Notes: generated from the sequence alone by a model not told the origin. Shown: positions 1-11,484, counted from the stretch's first letter. The stretch is 64,000 nt of DNA from Celoporthe dispersa (GCA_016584495.1 WAID01000006.1:1178001-1242000); one strand, 5' to 3'. Program-made: numbers and translations.

Positions 1-2218
1 CTCGACAAGCTGGAGACCGGTTCCATCTACAATGCGGCTCACGAGGAGTGCTCAGATAGGCACGATCTGGCTGACCTCCGGGTGACAGAGCTCGAAAGTC
101 GCATGGACGATGTCGAGAAGAAGCTCAACGACGACACGGCAAGCATTGGCAGCAGCCGCCGCGCTACCCAACGCGACGACGACGCCACCATCAGCGCCGC
201 ATCAGGCCCCGTCGCCGATCCAGAGGCTGTTGCTGGCCGCGCGGCTCTGAGCAGCCAGCTGGAGGCCCTACAGGCCCGCGTCAACCAGCTCTCGGCCTGC
301 TCCGTGCCGTCTTACAGCTCTCCTTGGGAGCTGGAGGTGGTCTTCCTCCCGTTCCCCCCTCAAGGGGATCTGGCAAGGGGCGCAAGAGTTCAAGACACCC
401 CGGCTGTCTGCAGGGCGGGACGAATGGGTCCAGACACCCAACACCAACAGCAGGTCAACACCAGACCCACAGGCACTTGCGGCGTGTGACGAATGGGCCG
501 GGGAAGACTCGGCATGGCTGCTGCCTAGGGCATGCGTTCCCGGCCGCGCGATCGACCAGCGCCTGAGAAGCCGTGGCTTGATCAAGACGGTATCAGTCCG
601 GGGCCCTGATGCCCGGAGTGTGCAGCTTGCAGTCGGGAGTGCCTTCGAGGGCATCCTGCGCTTGATGCCGAGCCCTGCCGACCCCAGATCCCCTTACGCC
701 TCAGACCCGCGGGTCGAGCGATTCTTCGGCTTTCGACAACCATGGGTGCCGCTTCGAAAAGTGCACAAGGATTCCCGGCTCCGCCTGTTATCCCCGTCAG
801 AGCTCGTGACACCTGTCTCGTGGGACACTGCCTTCCTGATGAACGTTGTCATGAAGGCAACGGGCATACATCGGCTGTACATCACTCAGCCAGAGGCATA
901 CCTCCAGGACAGCCACCTGTCGAGCTACTACAGGGGTGTCGAGCCCGGCTGGACCTGGCAGAAGCTTCGCGAACTCACGCGCGCTTATCCCGAGTCGCAA
1001 GGCAGCAACGGCGGCTCCGAGATGCCAGAGCCTGATGCCCTCGAGGAGTATTGGCAATACAATGCTCGCCTCGATGAGCCTTCGGCCCCTCGCCTTCCCC
1101 CCTGTGGACTTATATCTGTCCCGTGAGAGAGCGGTGACTATTTCCAGGACATCGGACGGTTCCACGCAGCAGTTCTTTACTGGGCCGTCCGACATCATGT
1201 CCTCGATGGGCCCTATCCTCACGCGGGGCCAATCACCAGTCATCCAGAGGGAGCAAGAGGCTCCCGGCCGCCTTCTGGCCGGGCCGTCTCTGTCCCACCT
1301 ATTCACTCTCCAGTCCTGCCGTCTCCGCGTAGCAGTCGCCGAAAGTCGTCTTACACCATGACTTCTACATTTGCTAGGTCCAACAATGGGCGTCACTCTT
1401 CACCCCTCGTTCCCGGTCGTCCTAGTCCTCGCCTCTCCCTGGCCACCAACCCTCCTCCGACCTCTATGGTTACAAAAGACAGACGGAGGGCCACCCGGTC
1501 CCCGTCCGTCCGGTTCCAACACACCCCACGCCACAGCCATCGGTCGTACAGCCGCAGCCCCAGCGTGGCGCCCTTCTTCCAGAACGTGTTCGTCGAGGAG
1601 TCGGTTCACGGCGAGCCTCGTGTGACTGCTCTTGCCTACGCCACCCCGTCCAGCAACGCCCCGCCAGAATACTGGCCGCAGCAGCTACGAAACCACAGCG
1701 TCCGACTGCTCGAGAACGAGGACGAGGACATGGCTTCTGGCGATGACCACGGCAGCTCTACAGACGAGGTTGATGACCCAGACATTGATGTCTACGAGGA
1801 CGAGAATGACATGCTCGACAACATAGAGAGCGACTCTGACCACCACCGCCGCCGCTCACCACAACAACAACGACAAGAAGCACACAGCCAACCCCTGCAG
1901 CAGGAACAGTCGCCGTCGCAGCCACAGGGCCCTGAGGACGAGCCCTGGCCGGGGATCGAAGACAACAGCATGTCGGACGAGGAGAACGTCAACCCTCGTG
2001 ACGCTGAAGAAGGGGACGAGATGGAGGACGGCAGCGATACCTCGTCCGAGCCATCAGAGTATGCCAGCACCCAGCGCGCGTGGCAGATGCTGACCGCCGG
2101 CGGGGGCAGGGAGATGACGCACGGCCTCGAAGGGGACGAGGCTGGGGTCGGTAGTACTAGATTCCGTATCCATGAGGATGAGAGCGAGGATGAATCTGAC
2201 GGCCAACACCAGTGGTGA
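1..2218 (+). CDS. Conserved fungal protein with acidic C-terminus, 5'-truncated and frame-broken
   Basis: The frame is already open at base 1, so the start lies outside the window. The first part has a short heptad-like stretch, then a tryptophan-rich conserved block (SSPWELEVVFLPFP), a middle region (RSRGLIKTVSVRGPDARSVQ) and a Ser/Pro/Arg-rich part. It ends in a long Asp/Glu-rich tail with DEPWPGIED and DEENVNPRD-like patches, stopping at 2216-2218. The product is read in successive frames: frame 1 to about 357, frame 2 to about 1100, frame 0 to about 1245, then frame 2 to the end. The first two changes fall at C6 runs (354-359, 1097-1102) where five Cs keep the frame. The third is a one-base loss (or two-base gain) near 1245. 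No convincing intron explains them. I recognise it as a conserved ascomycete protein of unknown function; a nuclear role is only a guess from composition. Confidence 0.7.
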
Positions 2219-3098
2219 TGCTTACTGTTGGAGGCAGTGGTTGACGTCGGCCAATCTCTGACATCTGCACTAGAGTTTGTTCTTTTTCTCTCTCCTTTCT
2301 CTTTCTCTTTTCTTGTTTTCTTCTTGCCATTTATACTCTTTTTCCTTCTTCCTTTTGGAGCACTGCTGCTTGCATTTATCTGTCTCGGGTAAAGAATAAT
2401 ATTAGCGGGGAACAGGCGTTTTGGCTCAGGAATTGTATGTATACCTATTTCATTTTCTTGGTTCTGGATAATCATGGCAGGGCAGGGAGGTTACTTCTCC
2501 ATCTCCATCACTTGGTGTCTTTTTATCACCCAGGTAATCCCACGTACTCTATTCTCATCATCTCTATACCATACATACCCTTCATGTAACTTTCCAGTAT
2601 GTCTCATTGTAAGTCAAGACCCCTATGCTCACTTGATCAGATCTTATCCGCTCCAATAACAGAACCCCATGAGCAGCCAGCAGCCTGCAAGCCACACTAC
2701 ACACAAGAATTACAATCTGCAACAGAGAACCACAACAGTGCAGCAGTCTTTTATGCTTCATCTCTTTCATATTATCATGCCTAAAAGCTACCCACCAAAA
2801 AAAAAATTCTGTACTAACTCAAACATTCCGGGGAGACCGCTATCCCTTGACTCCTCAAGTGATTGAGATGCCGGGCTCGGCCTGAGGATTTGGTTTGGTC
2901 CTGTATATACAGACACTTTGAGAATTGAACTGCCCTTCCTCCCGCTTATCTGCTTCTTTCCTTCAAAAAATATCCTAAAAGATCATGTTCAGGTATGATG
3001 CTATCCCCTCCCTGCCCCCATCTCTGAGTTCTTTCCCCCCAAATGAGGCCTCGGCATTACTTATTAAACAAGTCTCCCTTTCCTCCTTTTGTTCAACA
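2219..3098. other. Intergenic, convergent 3' ends
   Basis: Region between two convergent genes. It has T-rich and A-rich stretches expected of 3' untranslated regions (for example 2277-2345 pyrimidine-rich and an A9 run near 2800). No supported gene. Confidence 0.5.
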
Positions 3099-4248
3099 TC
3101 ACAGAGCCATGGCCATGCCCACGGGGATCAGGGCCAGCAGCCCAAACACGGCGCGGGGAACGTTGATGTTGCCACCGGCCTGGACATAGGTCGTGACAGG
3201 CGTAGCGCTCGCGCCAGCAGCAGCCTGAGCACCAGCAGCGGCACCAGCAGCGGCACCCTGCGCGCTGGCGGCGGCCTGGGCCCCGGCACTGGCGGCGGCG
3301 GCGCCCTGCTTGGTGACGGCGGGCTGCACTGCGGCAGGGGGAGGTGCGGCAACGGCGGCGGCAGACTGCTTAGCGGGCATGACGACGGCGGGGGGCTGGG
3401 TGGCGGCGGGAGGAGGGGCGACGGCGAGAGTGGGAGGGGGCTGGAGAGCCTCGGCAGTGACGGTGACGATCTTGCCGGTTGCCACGTGTGGGGCGCCGGT
3501 CGGGGCTGGGGGGCCTTCTCCTGATGGGTGGGTGAGGGTGTCAGCTGGATGTGGACATGTTCCCTTGTGGACAGGCATCAGAGGATGTTATATATGGGGA
3601 GGCTTACTGCTTCAATGGTGCAGGGACAGTCAGTGACTGTGATGGCCTGGTTGGACGAGGTGGCGGTGTAGCACTCGTCGTTGACGGTGAAGACGGTGGG
3701 CTCGGGGCAGACGGTGACGAAGCAGTCCACGACGGTGGTCACAAGGTTGTCCTCGTCCTCCTCGTCGGGCATGGGCCCCCACGAGGGCATCGCGGAGGGA
3801 GACTCCATGTGGTTGTGGTGGTAGCGCCCGGTCGAGGTCGAGACAGGAGGGGGCAGGGTCGAGGCGGCGTCGATGAGGGCCTGGACGCTGCAGATGGCCT
3901 GGCCGAGCGAGGCGGCGGCTGGACGTGGTCGGTGGGTCAGAAAGAAGCCGGGAAAGAGGATCATGTTCAAGAGAGAGAGAGAGGGTGAGGACTCACCAGC
4001 AACATCTGACGTGCTGCAGGTCGAATAGCAGGTCTCGGCAGCCTCCTGGATCTCCTCATCGCAGGCGCAGGCACAGGCAAAGTCGTTGTCCTCACATCCG
4101 ACGGACGCGGCTGCGGGGAGCCAACAGGCGTGGGGACAGGCCGGGAACTGGCTGTCGTAGCTCTCCTCGAGGGCCTCGAGGCTGGCCAGGTCGTCCTGGG
4201 CGGCTGCCAGGGCCACGAGGCTGAGAAGGCCAGAGCGGAGGACTTCAT
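3099..4248 (-). CDS. GPI-anchored CFEM-like cell-surface protein
   Basis: A secreted, GPI-anchored wall or membrane protein. The ATG at 4248 begins a signal peptide (MKSSALA then LLSLVALAAAQ-like). Next comes a Cys-rich CFEM-like module with spacing ACPHAC, GC, FACACAC, TCYSTC and AIC, a second Cys block ending VTDCPCTIEA, a long Ala/Pro/Gly-rich spacer, and a hydrophobic C-terminus (VPRAVFGLLALIPVGMAMAL) typical of a GPI attachment signal. Introns: 3919-3996 (GTGAGT...CAG, phase 1) and 3521-3607 (GTAAGC...CAG). Two frame breaks are needed: one missing base in the signal peptide near 4230, and one extra base in a G6 run (3508-3513 on the + strand) just after intron 2, where five restores the frame. 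CFEM proteins often act in haem/iron uptake or host interaction; which applies here is unknown. Confidence 0.8.
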
Positions 4249-5366
4249 GGTCGGTTTTTGGTGCTAGTTAACGAGCGGCTGGGAAGGTAGGCAGACAGCA
4301 GAGAGCGACTGGTGATTCCAAGAAAGGAAGTTAGCGAGCGACGGCCAAATAAAAGAGTGACTGGCTGAGGGAGGAAAAGGCAGATAGGCTCGGACGGAGA
4401 AGGAAGTATGGAGAGGGGCACGAGGGCGATCCGAGGTTCTTCTTATACGCGCTCTGTGGCAACTCAGATCACCCCGGTGGAGAGAGAAAAACACAAAAAA
4501 GAACCTTAAAAAGATTGTTACTGTAATGAGACTGAGACACACGAGACTCTGCTCTCGAGCGTGATCACAAGGACGGTCCTGGAGGGTGAGGAATGAAGCG
4601 CAGGCGCGCCGGGGCCGACTGTTCCATTCCGGAGCGCGGAGTTCACGTACACAAATCCCGCGCCGAGGATCAGCATCGCAAGTTATTCTCATTAGACCCG
4701 TCAGATTCTGGAGTGTCTTGGTCCAATTATTGATCTTATTGCCTCATTCTCGGATTCCTGGCCGAGAGAGAAAAACAACAAACCGCGCGGGGCGACGCGA
4801 CTCCTGGCTGGGGCAGGCGGCTGCTCCTACAGCAGTTAATTTATTGCAGAGTCCCGGGTGGGTCTGGTGATTTGCAGCTGGGCGCTGAGGTGTGATGGTT
4901 ACCTTGGAAGTGCTGTGGCGCAACAGAACTGTGTTTCATGCCAGGAGGGCTCTGGTCTTGTGTCTCTCTCTTGAGGTCGTTTGTGTGAGATGATCGAGTT
5001 TTTTGTGTGTCCGCACTCCCGACGGGCTGGGCCGTGGCACCACCTACCTACCTGGTAAGTGGTATGTATGTCTTTCTCATCTTTCAAAAGAACCCTGGTG
5101 GCAGAAATGATAATCTTTGATCCTCTATGAGTGTTGTGATGGGTATATAACAATTGGCAGGCGCTCTTTCGCTATGATGAGAGAAGGGAAGAGAGAAAGC
5201 CGTAGTGATCAGCTGGCCAGGAACCAAGTATTTCAGCCGACCCGGACCCCACTGTAGCCTGTCTGTTGCCGCTTTGGTGCGTTGACGTGCTGTAGACGCT
5301 GTGTCTAACCTGCAGAGACTGGTAACTATCTTTTTCTTTGGTCTCCCTCGTTCCTTGTCTTTTCCC
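4249..5366. other. Intergenic; upstream region of the CFEM-like gene
   Basis: No supported gene. It presumably holds the promoter of the minus-strand CFEM-like gene and the 3' region of the small membrane-protein gene that follows. Confidence 0.4.
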
Positions 5367-5721
5367 TCAGCCTCGCTGTTGTCTGCTTGTTTGGCTCTGT
5401 GAGGTCGGATGATTGGGGCCGAGACTTGCCCGAGACAGTGGGAACGTTTGGTTGCGTCTTGGACGGTCAGGCACCGCCGGGACCTGTGGCTGCCCAGGCC
5501 ATCTGCGCATCCAAAGCGCATCCGCCTCACGCTCTGTCCCTGCAATGATGGAAGGGTCAGACCTCTCTCGGCCGTGATGCTCTCAGGCCTGGCGCGTTGT
5601 GATGTTTCACATTTTACTCACTCTTCTTGCGTGCTTTGGACTGGGTTTGGATAATACCAACGACGGCGAGAATGGAAGCCACAATACCAAACACGATCGT
5701 GCACAGGATGTCTGGCGTCAT
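5367..5721 (-). CDS. Small single-pass membrane protein, copy 1 (two exons, 90 aa)
   Basis: Exon 1 is 5721-5622 and exon 2 is 5539-5367. The intron 5540-5621 has a GTGAGT donor, a CTGAC branch site and a TTGCAG acceptor; splicing is phase 1 and the joined frame is exactly 91 codons ending in TGA. The N-terminus MTPDILCTIVFGIVASILA is a short lead into one membrane segment (about residues 5-24). A basic stretch (KARKKR) follows, suggesting a cytosolic C-terminal side, then a Pro/Arg/Gln-rich tail of about 55 residues. Without splicing the frame would stop right after KKSE because the TAA overlaps the donor. The neighbouring gene at 6334-6672 is a diverged duplicate with the same intron position and phase, which supports both models. 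Function unknown. Confidence 0.65.
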
Positions 5722-6333
5722 CTTTCCGCAGCTGGGTCAATAGCTACGCCCCCCGTTCGCCTATGTGATTTTGCTTGCGAGGTTGTCGGGACCTGAAAGA
5801 GGGCTGCACTGAGATGGCGCGAGGCAGTTGCCATGTCTTGTAGGTTTGCTGCTGTACGAGGGGCTGGGCCAGCGGATTATTTATTCTTGGTCTGATATCA
5901 TGTGTGTCTGTCAAGTTCGCTATGTGTGGCATAGCAGCTCAAAGTCAAGAATGATCTCAGCGTAACACTATGTACACAGCCTGTCATCTCGTAGCCGCTC
6001 GAGGTCCAGGTCCGCGGACACGGTGAGCTGGGAACCCCCCTGGCTCACGGGTTTTCCAGCTCGAGCCTCAAGAACCCCGTCTGACCTCCACCTCTAATTC
6101 TGATGCTCGGTGGTACACGCGGTGCCATTTGCTACCGCCATCCTAGCGAGATTACTGGCTGGCTTGTCACAACTGCCACACTATTTGCGTTCGAGCACTG
6201 ATTCCAGCAGACTAATCGAAAAATAGAAGGGTTGAGTATTATTGTCTGCAATCCCAAGATATTCGTCTTTCTCTCTCTCCCCCCCCTCTCCTTCGCTTTC
6301 TTTCTCTCTCTCTCTCGGCTTCACTAGTCTCTT

Positions 6334-6672
6334 TTAGGAGTGACTCCGTGAGGTTGGATTGATCAAGTTGATGCTTGTTCCAAGCGGTGGAAACGTTCGG
6401 GCGCGCGGCACCAGGCGGCCAGGAGCGGACGGCGGGTGGTCTTGCCCATGCCACGTCCGATGCGCTTCCAGATCTTGCCCTGTCTCGTAGAGTCAGCATC
6501 TTTTTCACCATGGTTCTAATACCCAGCGCCGTGTCATGATCTCATTTCCTTTCTCTCTTTCTTACTCACTCTTCTTGCGTTCTTTTACCTGAGCTTGGAG
6601 GAGAACGCCGACGACGGCTAGAATCGAGGCCACAATACCGAACACGATCGTGCAGATGATATCTGGTGTCAT
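6334..6672 (-). CDS. Small single-pass membrane protein, copy 2 (two exons, 82 aa)
   Basis: Exon 1 is 6672-6570 and exon 2 is 6479-6334, with intron 6480-6569 (GTGAGT donor, GCTGAC branch site, ACAG acceptor). The product begins MTPDIICTIVFGIVASILAV, one hydrophobic segment nearly identical to copy 1, then VKERKKR and a Pro-rich tail that aligns with copy 1 (shared EA, W, GQ, P..P.R, TFP and NPTS positions). An in-frame upstream ATG at 6759 exists, but copy 1 has a stop just before the equivalent ATG, so 6672 is preferred. The membrane segment is far more conserved than the tail. Homology also runs into the 5' untranslated side (ATTGAC shared), so this is a local gene duplication. Function unknown. 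Confidence 0.65.
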
Positions 6673-7188
6673 CTGTCCGTGGCAGTCAATAGGCAGCGAC
6701 CCCGGAGAAGCTTGTATTGAAACCTGGCATTGCAGTTTTCGAATGCACAGAAAATACACTGATTTACACTAGGAAGACATCTGCTGAGATTAAATGAAAT
6801 GGGTGGTCTAAACGCACGATTGCCTATTTATTAGGGCCTGCTTCCTCTATCTGATGTAGCCTCTGGGGTCCACCTTGAAGAGGCCCAAAGAGGTGGCCAA
6901 CAACAGCTGCTGTGATGTGGTCGACAGATCAATAAGGTATGAACGCAACAATAATACAAGGACTTGTGCTTGCAGTACCTTGATAACTTGGGTAAGGAGG
7001 CTCCTGAGGTAGGGACAAAGGTCAGTGATTTCGACTTGACCTCCCAAGAGGGCCTATCTGGGTGATTTATACAAGTGTACCAGTGAGCGTGTGCAGGACC
7101 TGCATACCAAGTTCCGAGTGACCCTTGCTGGTCGCTCCGTCCGTGCATTTACCTGCCGGGTAGCAGCTGCGCCTCAAAAGAGCAGGAA

Positions 7189-7275
7189 GTGGTGTGGGTG
7201 GCATAAGCTAATTCGGCAACCTATGAGTGGTGTGGGTGGCATAAGCTAATTCGGCAACCTATGAGTGGTGTGGGT
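7189..7275. repeat. 38-bp tandem repeat, 2.3 copies
   Basis: Two identical 38-bp units (7189-7226 and 7227-7264), beginning GTGGTGTGGGTGGCATAAGC and ending CAACCTATGA, followed by an 11-base partial third copy. Confidence 0.95.
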
Positions 7276-7784
7276 CACAACGTATTACTAGCTGCAGTTG
7301 TGGTCGCGAGTTTGAGATGGGCACATCGAAGTATTTCTCTTTGTTCTTAACACAACTTCTCAACACTGGTTATGCCACTACCACTCTCACCAGGCTCTCT
7401 ATTTCAGATCACTTCTGTATGAATCGTAAGTAATGAGATTATACATCATAGACAGCACTTCATAGCAAACAGCCGAAGGGGCAACATGGAAGGCCAAGCA
7501 AGCGAAGGGCTGCATGATGTGCTCCATGACATTTTCCGCACGGGGCCTTGTCAGCATCTTAATCACCACACCAATGACTGCCAGCCTATACAGCACAGCC
7601 TGAAGTGGCTTTCCTCGCGCACCTTGAATGTACATCCTCAAGGCACACCCAATATGGCTTTCTGGGGACGCCGGAATGTACCAGGATTCAAGATACTTCC
7701 AGCTGCAATGGCTGCTTTTCAAGGGCCTGTGTAATATCGCGCTCAGGAAACATGTACCATAGTAGATATACGCGAGTAACGATG

Positions 7785-8106
7785 AGGGGGGTCTCTACTC
7801 AAATCGGCGCTGGGGGCCTGTGCAAGCGGTGCAGAAACGATAATAGGGGGGTCTCTAACGATGCTGGGGCCTGTGCAAGCAGTGTGGAAACGATAATGGG
7901 GGGGGTCTCTAACAATGCTGGGAGCCTATGCAAAAATGACAAGGGAGGGTCTCGATTCAAAATAGTGCCGAGAGCCTGTGCAAGCGGTGCAAAAACGATA
8001 ATAGGAGGGGGAGTCTCTAATAATGCTGGGGGCCTATGCAAAAATGACAAGGGAGGGTCTCGATTCAAAACGGTGCTAGGGCCTGTGCACCAGTGCGGCA
8101 AGGATA
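7785..8106. repeat. Imperfect minisatellite, about six units of 43-63 bp
   Basis: Degenerate units share GGGGGGTCTC, then ATGCTGGGGGCCT, TGCAA and AAACGATAATA. A two-unit block (short unit with GCCTATGCAAAAATGACAA followed by a long unit beginning GGGAGGGTCTCGATTCAAAA) occurs twice, starting near 7906 and near 8012, giving a higher-order dimer. It can be read through without stops on the minus strand, but that is a by-product of the repeat. Confidence 0.85.
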
Positions 8107-8519
8107 CTGAGTTTTATCAAGAGCCTGTTAGACCCCTACATAGTAGATTATTGGCTCTAAGCCTGTGACTGTAGCGTAGGCATAAGCAGTGTGGGCTGCA
8201 GATCAAGCACCTTCGTAAGTACTGTGTACGAAGAGATTAAGGGTCAGGTCCTCTAGGCCATGAAAAGTCAGGCGCATGTTTACCTAGCTGTCAAGACACT
8301 TATTTATGGACCTCCCACATCCATCCTGCTGTCAGTGCTCTCAACGATCCAATAAAGCCCACAACATCTTTAGAACTTGATATTGTATCTTTCAGACACT
8401 TGACTTCACTATCGGCTTGTTACTCAAGCTCTTCTTGCTGCAAGATTGATGACCCTTACAACCAGCCAGGCTGCCCTCCGACACTCCTCGTGCTCCAAAT
8501 ACAGTCTACGCAGCAGTGT

Positions 8520-10118
8520 ATGGTGACATATACTCTCTCAAACGCAATGAGCGAGGACCAGTATGGACACGCGACACGTGCCTTCGAAAAGATGAACCGT
8601 GGAGCAGACAACGACGGAAATGAAGTCCGCCGTAGACAGCAACAGCGGGACCGCTTTAGGTGCTGGGCATGTGACAAGCAATTTACCAGATCATTCAATC
8701 TTGAAAGTCATCAGAGAACACATACAGGCGATCGCCCGTTCTCTTGCCCCGAATGCAATACAAGTTTCGTGCGCCGCCATGACTGTGACGAACACATACG
8801 ACAGGTTCATACCAAATCGGGAAGATCATCCTGCCAGGGCTGTGGTCTGGAATTCACCAGAGCGAGAAACCTTGCGAGGCACCTCAAGTCTAAAAGGGGC
8901 ACTTTCTGCGTCAAACGAATAGAAGAAACAGAAAAGAAGTCTCGTCAGACAGCACTTGATGATGACTTTCAAGCACAACCAACACGCTTTCCATCTGGCT
9001 CGTCCAGCTCGCCTCCAGAGCGTGAGGTGGCTTTGCTGGCCGACGATGACATTCGCCCTGAGTTTGGGTCGATTACCTCAATGCATCAGGCAAGCAGCAT
9101 CTCAAGAAGTGTAGAGTTGCCTGGATTAGTCTGACTGTTCTGTTCCTCTAGACACTTGTTTCATCATTCCATCCTGTGGAGGCAGTTGAGCCCATGCTAC
9201 ATAAACAAGGAGAGTATCGCCCCATCCCGGACTGTTTCGACCCATGGCAGTATCCCATTCGCACTCCATCACAAGACGACATGTTCGCCAAGTTGGACTC
9301 TTTATCAGAAATGTGGACCCCTCCACCTCGTCGGACAATCGATCAGCCTGGCGGACCTTCTCCCGGTGTAGGTCCAGCCTATGCACCGCCTGAAGAGCCA
9401 GTCATGACGCGACCTACATTACGGGGCTCACAGAGTGCGCGTGATGATGGGGTTGAAGCATCATCGAGGTCGTTTGCTTCCGCCGACACGCAGCGAGCTC
9501 AGATCACATCACCTGCAGAGACTCAAGTGGGCCAGGGAGTAACTTCACCCCGAACGGTGGTGCTGCAGTATGTCTTCCTGTCCAATGTCTTATACTAACG
9601 GTTTGGCTAACAATACAATCAAGAACGCGCGAAGAGTGGGACGAGGGCCCTTATTTCTGCTTCTACTCTGCCTGCCGGGATCAACATGGTTTCAAAACCT
9701 TTGATGAACTTACTGCGCATTTGAACGGCTGCCACCGCTGCTTCCGTCCGCCGCACAGTCACTATCACTGCACGGTCCCTTCTTGTCAACTGGAGGGTGT
9801 GAACTGGTCGAAGAGATTCTTAGTCGGACATCTACAACAGGCCCATCAGGTTCTCTTCACTGAAGATGATCTAGACTTGTCTTACTATGAGTCCGATCAC
9901 AGGACCTCGAGGTATGGTTACTACCAGCAGCGCTCCCTGCTAAGTCTGTTGGGAATCCATTCCCCAGTCCTTTGAGTCCGCCAATGAGATTACAGCATCT
10001 GACCGGACCGGAAGCACGCCCTACGCCTGGATCTCGAGCGGAGTCTCCGCCTCCTGTGGAGGCTTGTGGAGGAAGTCGTACGGGCAATCGCCACACTACG
10101 TCGCCATGTGGCAGCTAA
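8520..10118 (+). CDS. C2H2 zinc-finger protein, probable transcription factor
   Basis: Three N-terminal fingers are clear: FRCWACDKQF..HQRTH, then a TGDRPF linker, FSCPECNTSF..HIRQVH, and a shorter SCQGCGLEF..HLKSK. Two degenerate C-terminal fingers follow (YFCFYSACRD..HLNGCH and YHCTVPSCQL..HLQQAH). The ATG at 8520 (MVTYTLSN) is the first in frame; 8547 (MSEDQYG) is an alternative. Introns: 9568-9623 (GTATGT, CTAAC, AAG; phase 2) and one starting at 9913-9915 that ends at CCCCAG near 9970, after which the frame runs to TAA at 10116-10118. The first junction is less certain. Its acceptor is at 9151 after CTGAC; the phase-correct donors are GTAGAG at 9111 (41-nt intron, very short) or GTGGCT at 9027. 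Likely nuclear and DNA-binding; targets unknown. Confidence 0.75.
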
Positions 10119-11121
10119 GGGTTCTCAAGGGACTGCAGTGCTGAGCGAAGTGGTGGACGAGGGCAGGACTAAGGTGCTACTGCGAGCCTCTCTATGAGGT
10201 ATGCAAAGGGACGCAAACTCGGACATACACTTGAGATTCCGGAAAAGATAGGACAGATGTGAAGGAAGTTCTCCAGACGTCAAGGTTCAGTCGTGATCAT
10301 GGAAATAATAGTAAAGAGTAGGAGGACGCTGTAGCCTTGTAGACAAGGAAGACGCGGCCGTCGTCACCAAGAGAGATACATCGTCCAAAACTGACCGCCG
10401 AGAACTCCTGCCTCCAATCTCGCTGCCAAGTGCGCCCATTCTAGTCTATTTCTACCCAAGTGAGGCAGTCAGACGCTGTGAGGAGCATCATATTTCAGAC
10501 CCAGCCCGGACGTGAAGCAGTTCTGTGGAGGCAGAGGCGCGAGCCTGATCTACTACTACATGACCTTGCTCCACCTTAGTCTAGCGGTCCGTCAAGGCTA
10601 CTGTAGCCTTCCCGCCAGCCTTGGCTAACCCCTCCTTTTTGTCTCAAAGTTAATCAGGCGTGCCCACAACAAGAGAACACCAAGTCATACCTGAGCAGGC
10701 CTCACGGCGCTGTCATATACACTCTCTTCGACACCTCCTACCGGGTCTTCCGTTTCTGCACCTCATCATCATCAGCACCCGAGCGAAGAAGACAGACAAA
10801 TTATCAGCGACACGGTGGAGCGTGTCGACACCCTCTGTGTTATGCCAGCCTCTCTCTCGCTTGTTGACGGTCGACAACCGCCTGCACTGTAGCCCTCCTC
10901 CTCTTCCTGTCCCCCCCCTTCAAGTGTGATCGCTACCAAGTCGGTGTTCCTTCTGTCTCCTCACCACATCCACACGGTCCCTGGTGTTGTCTGCTCGCAA
11001 CCAATCTGGTCTCCTTGTATCCCTACCTATAATAGCGTCGAGTATCAACCGCAACAGTAATTAAGTGGCCCGTCTTGGGAGCTCGTGGGGGCTACCTCGC
11101 TGACGCGCTATGTGTGTCCAG
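10119..11121. other. Intergenic or 5' region of the Cys-rich gene
   Basis: No certain gene. It may contain a first exon for the next gene. An ATG at 10842 (MPASLSLVD), joined from 10869 to the acceptor at 11121, keeps the frame but would use a weak GTCGAC donor. CT-rich tracts look like promoter and leader sequence. Confidence 0.35.
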
Positions 11122-11484
11122 TGAACGATCCTTGCAACGGCCAGTTCGGTGTCGCTGCCGCTAGTGCCCCCGGTGGCGACCATCCTCGTGGCGGAAAGGA
11201 CCCTTACGGTGGTCCCAAGGTATGTTGACAGGTGCCCCTACGCGTGTGAGCGGTCTCCTGCTCGTGGCCTCAACTGACGCGTTCTGGTTGAGGGCCACCG
11301 TGCTGTCGGTGGCTTTTTGGTCACCGATGACTCCTCCGATGAGGACGCCCAGCCCCCGTCCCAAGTCAAGATCTGCTGCGTGCAGTGCTGGAACCGCCTC
11401 ATGGATTCTGGCTCTGCCAACTGCGAGCGTGAGCGTGGCGAGGCCTGTACCAAGTGTCGCAGCTCGTGGACTCGTTGCGAGTAG
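11122..11484 (+). CDS. Small Cys-rich fungal protein (CCVQCWNRL type), 5' end unresolved
   Basis: Two exons are clear. Exon A ends GGPK at 11219. The intron 11220-11292 has GTATGT, CTGAC and TTGAG. Exon B, from 11293, encodes GHRAVGGFLVTDD, an acidic patch and the Cys module ICCVQCWNRLMDSG..CERERGEACTKCRSSWTRCE, stopping at TAG 11482-11484. The Cys pattern (CC-x2-C ... C ... C-x2-C ... C) resembles a small zinc-binding or disulfide module repeated across ascomycetes with no assigned role. No ATG lies in frame before 11122, so a first exon must be upstream beyond the CAG acceptor at 11119-11121. Just past the stop the sequence can still be read, with two frame changes, as VRELEG then AGAILHELAFYGTHIT, so the gene may be truncated relative to its relatives. 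Confidence 0.55.

Larger units (their letters stand above)
6673..8519. other. Intergenic with minisatellites
   Basis: Contains two tandem-repeat blocks (listed separately) and no confidently coding sequence. Overlapping open frames exist on both strands at 7399-7734, but neither can be supported. The last part is the likely promoter and 5' leader of the zinc-finger gene. Confidence 0.4.

Noticed and set aside
3128..3352. Pro/Arg-rich frame on the minus strand
   Set aside because: It is the same region as the CFEM-like C-terminus in the wrong frame; the frame ending in the GPI signal is preferred.
5084..5545. 153-aa minus-strand open frame
   Set aside because: It runs in a different frame over exon 2 of small membrane-protein copy 1; the spliced frame, supported by the duplicate gene, is better.
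6239..6511. Open frame with Arg/Glu-rich end
   Set aside because: Overlaps exon 2 of copy 2 in another frame, and its Glu/Arg tail comes from a CT microsatellite.
7399..7734. Overlapping open frames on both strands, about 80-107 aa
   Set aside because: Both look mildly protein-like but neither has a good ATG context, homologous motif or intron support, so I could not choose.
7799..8101. Minus-strand 100-aa repeated Pro/Leu frame
   Set aside because: It is simply the minisatellite read through; repeat units near a multiple of three keep it open.
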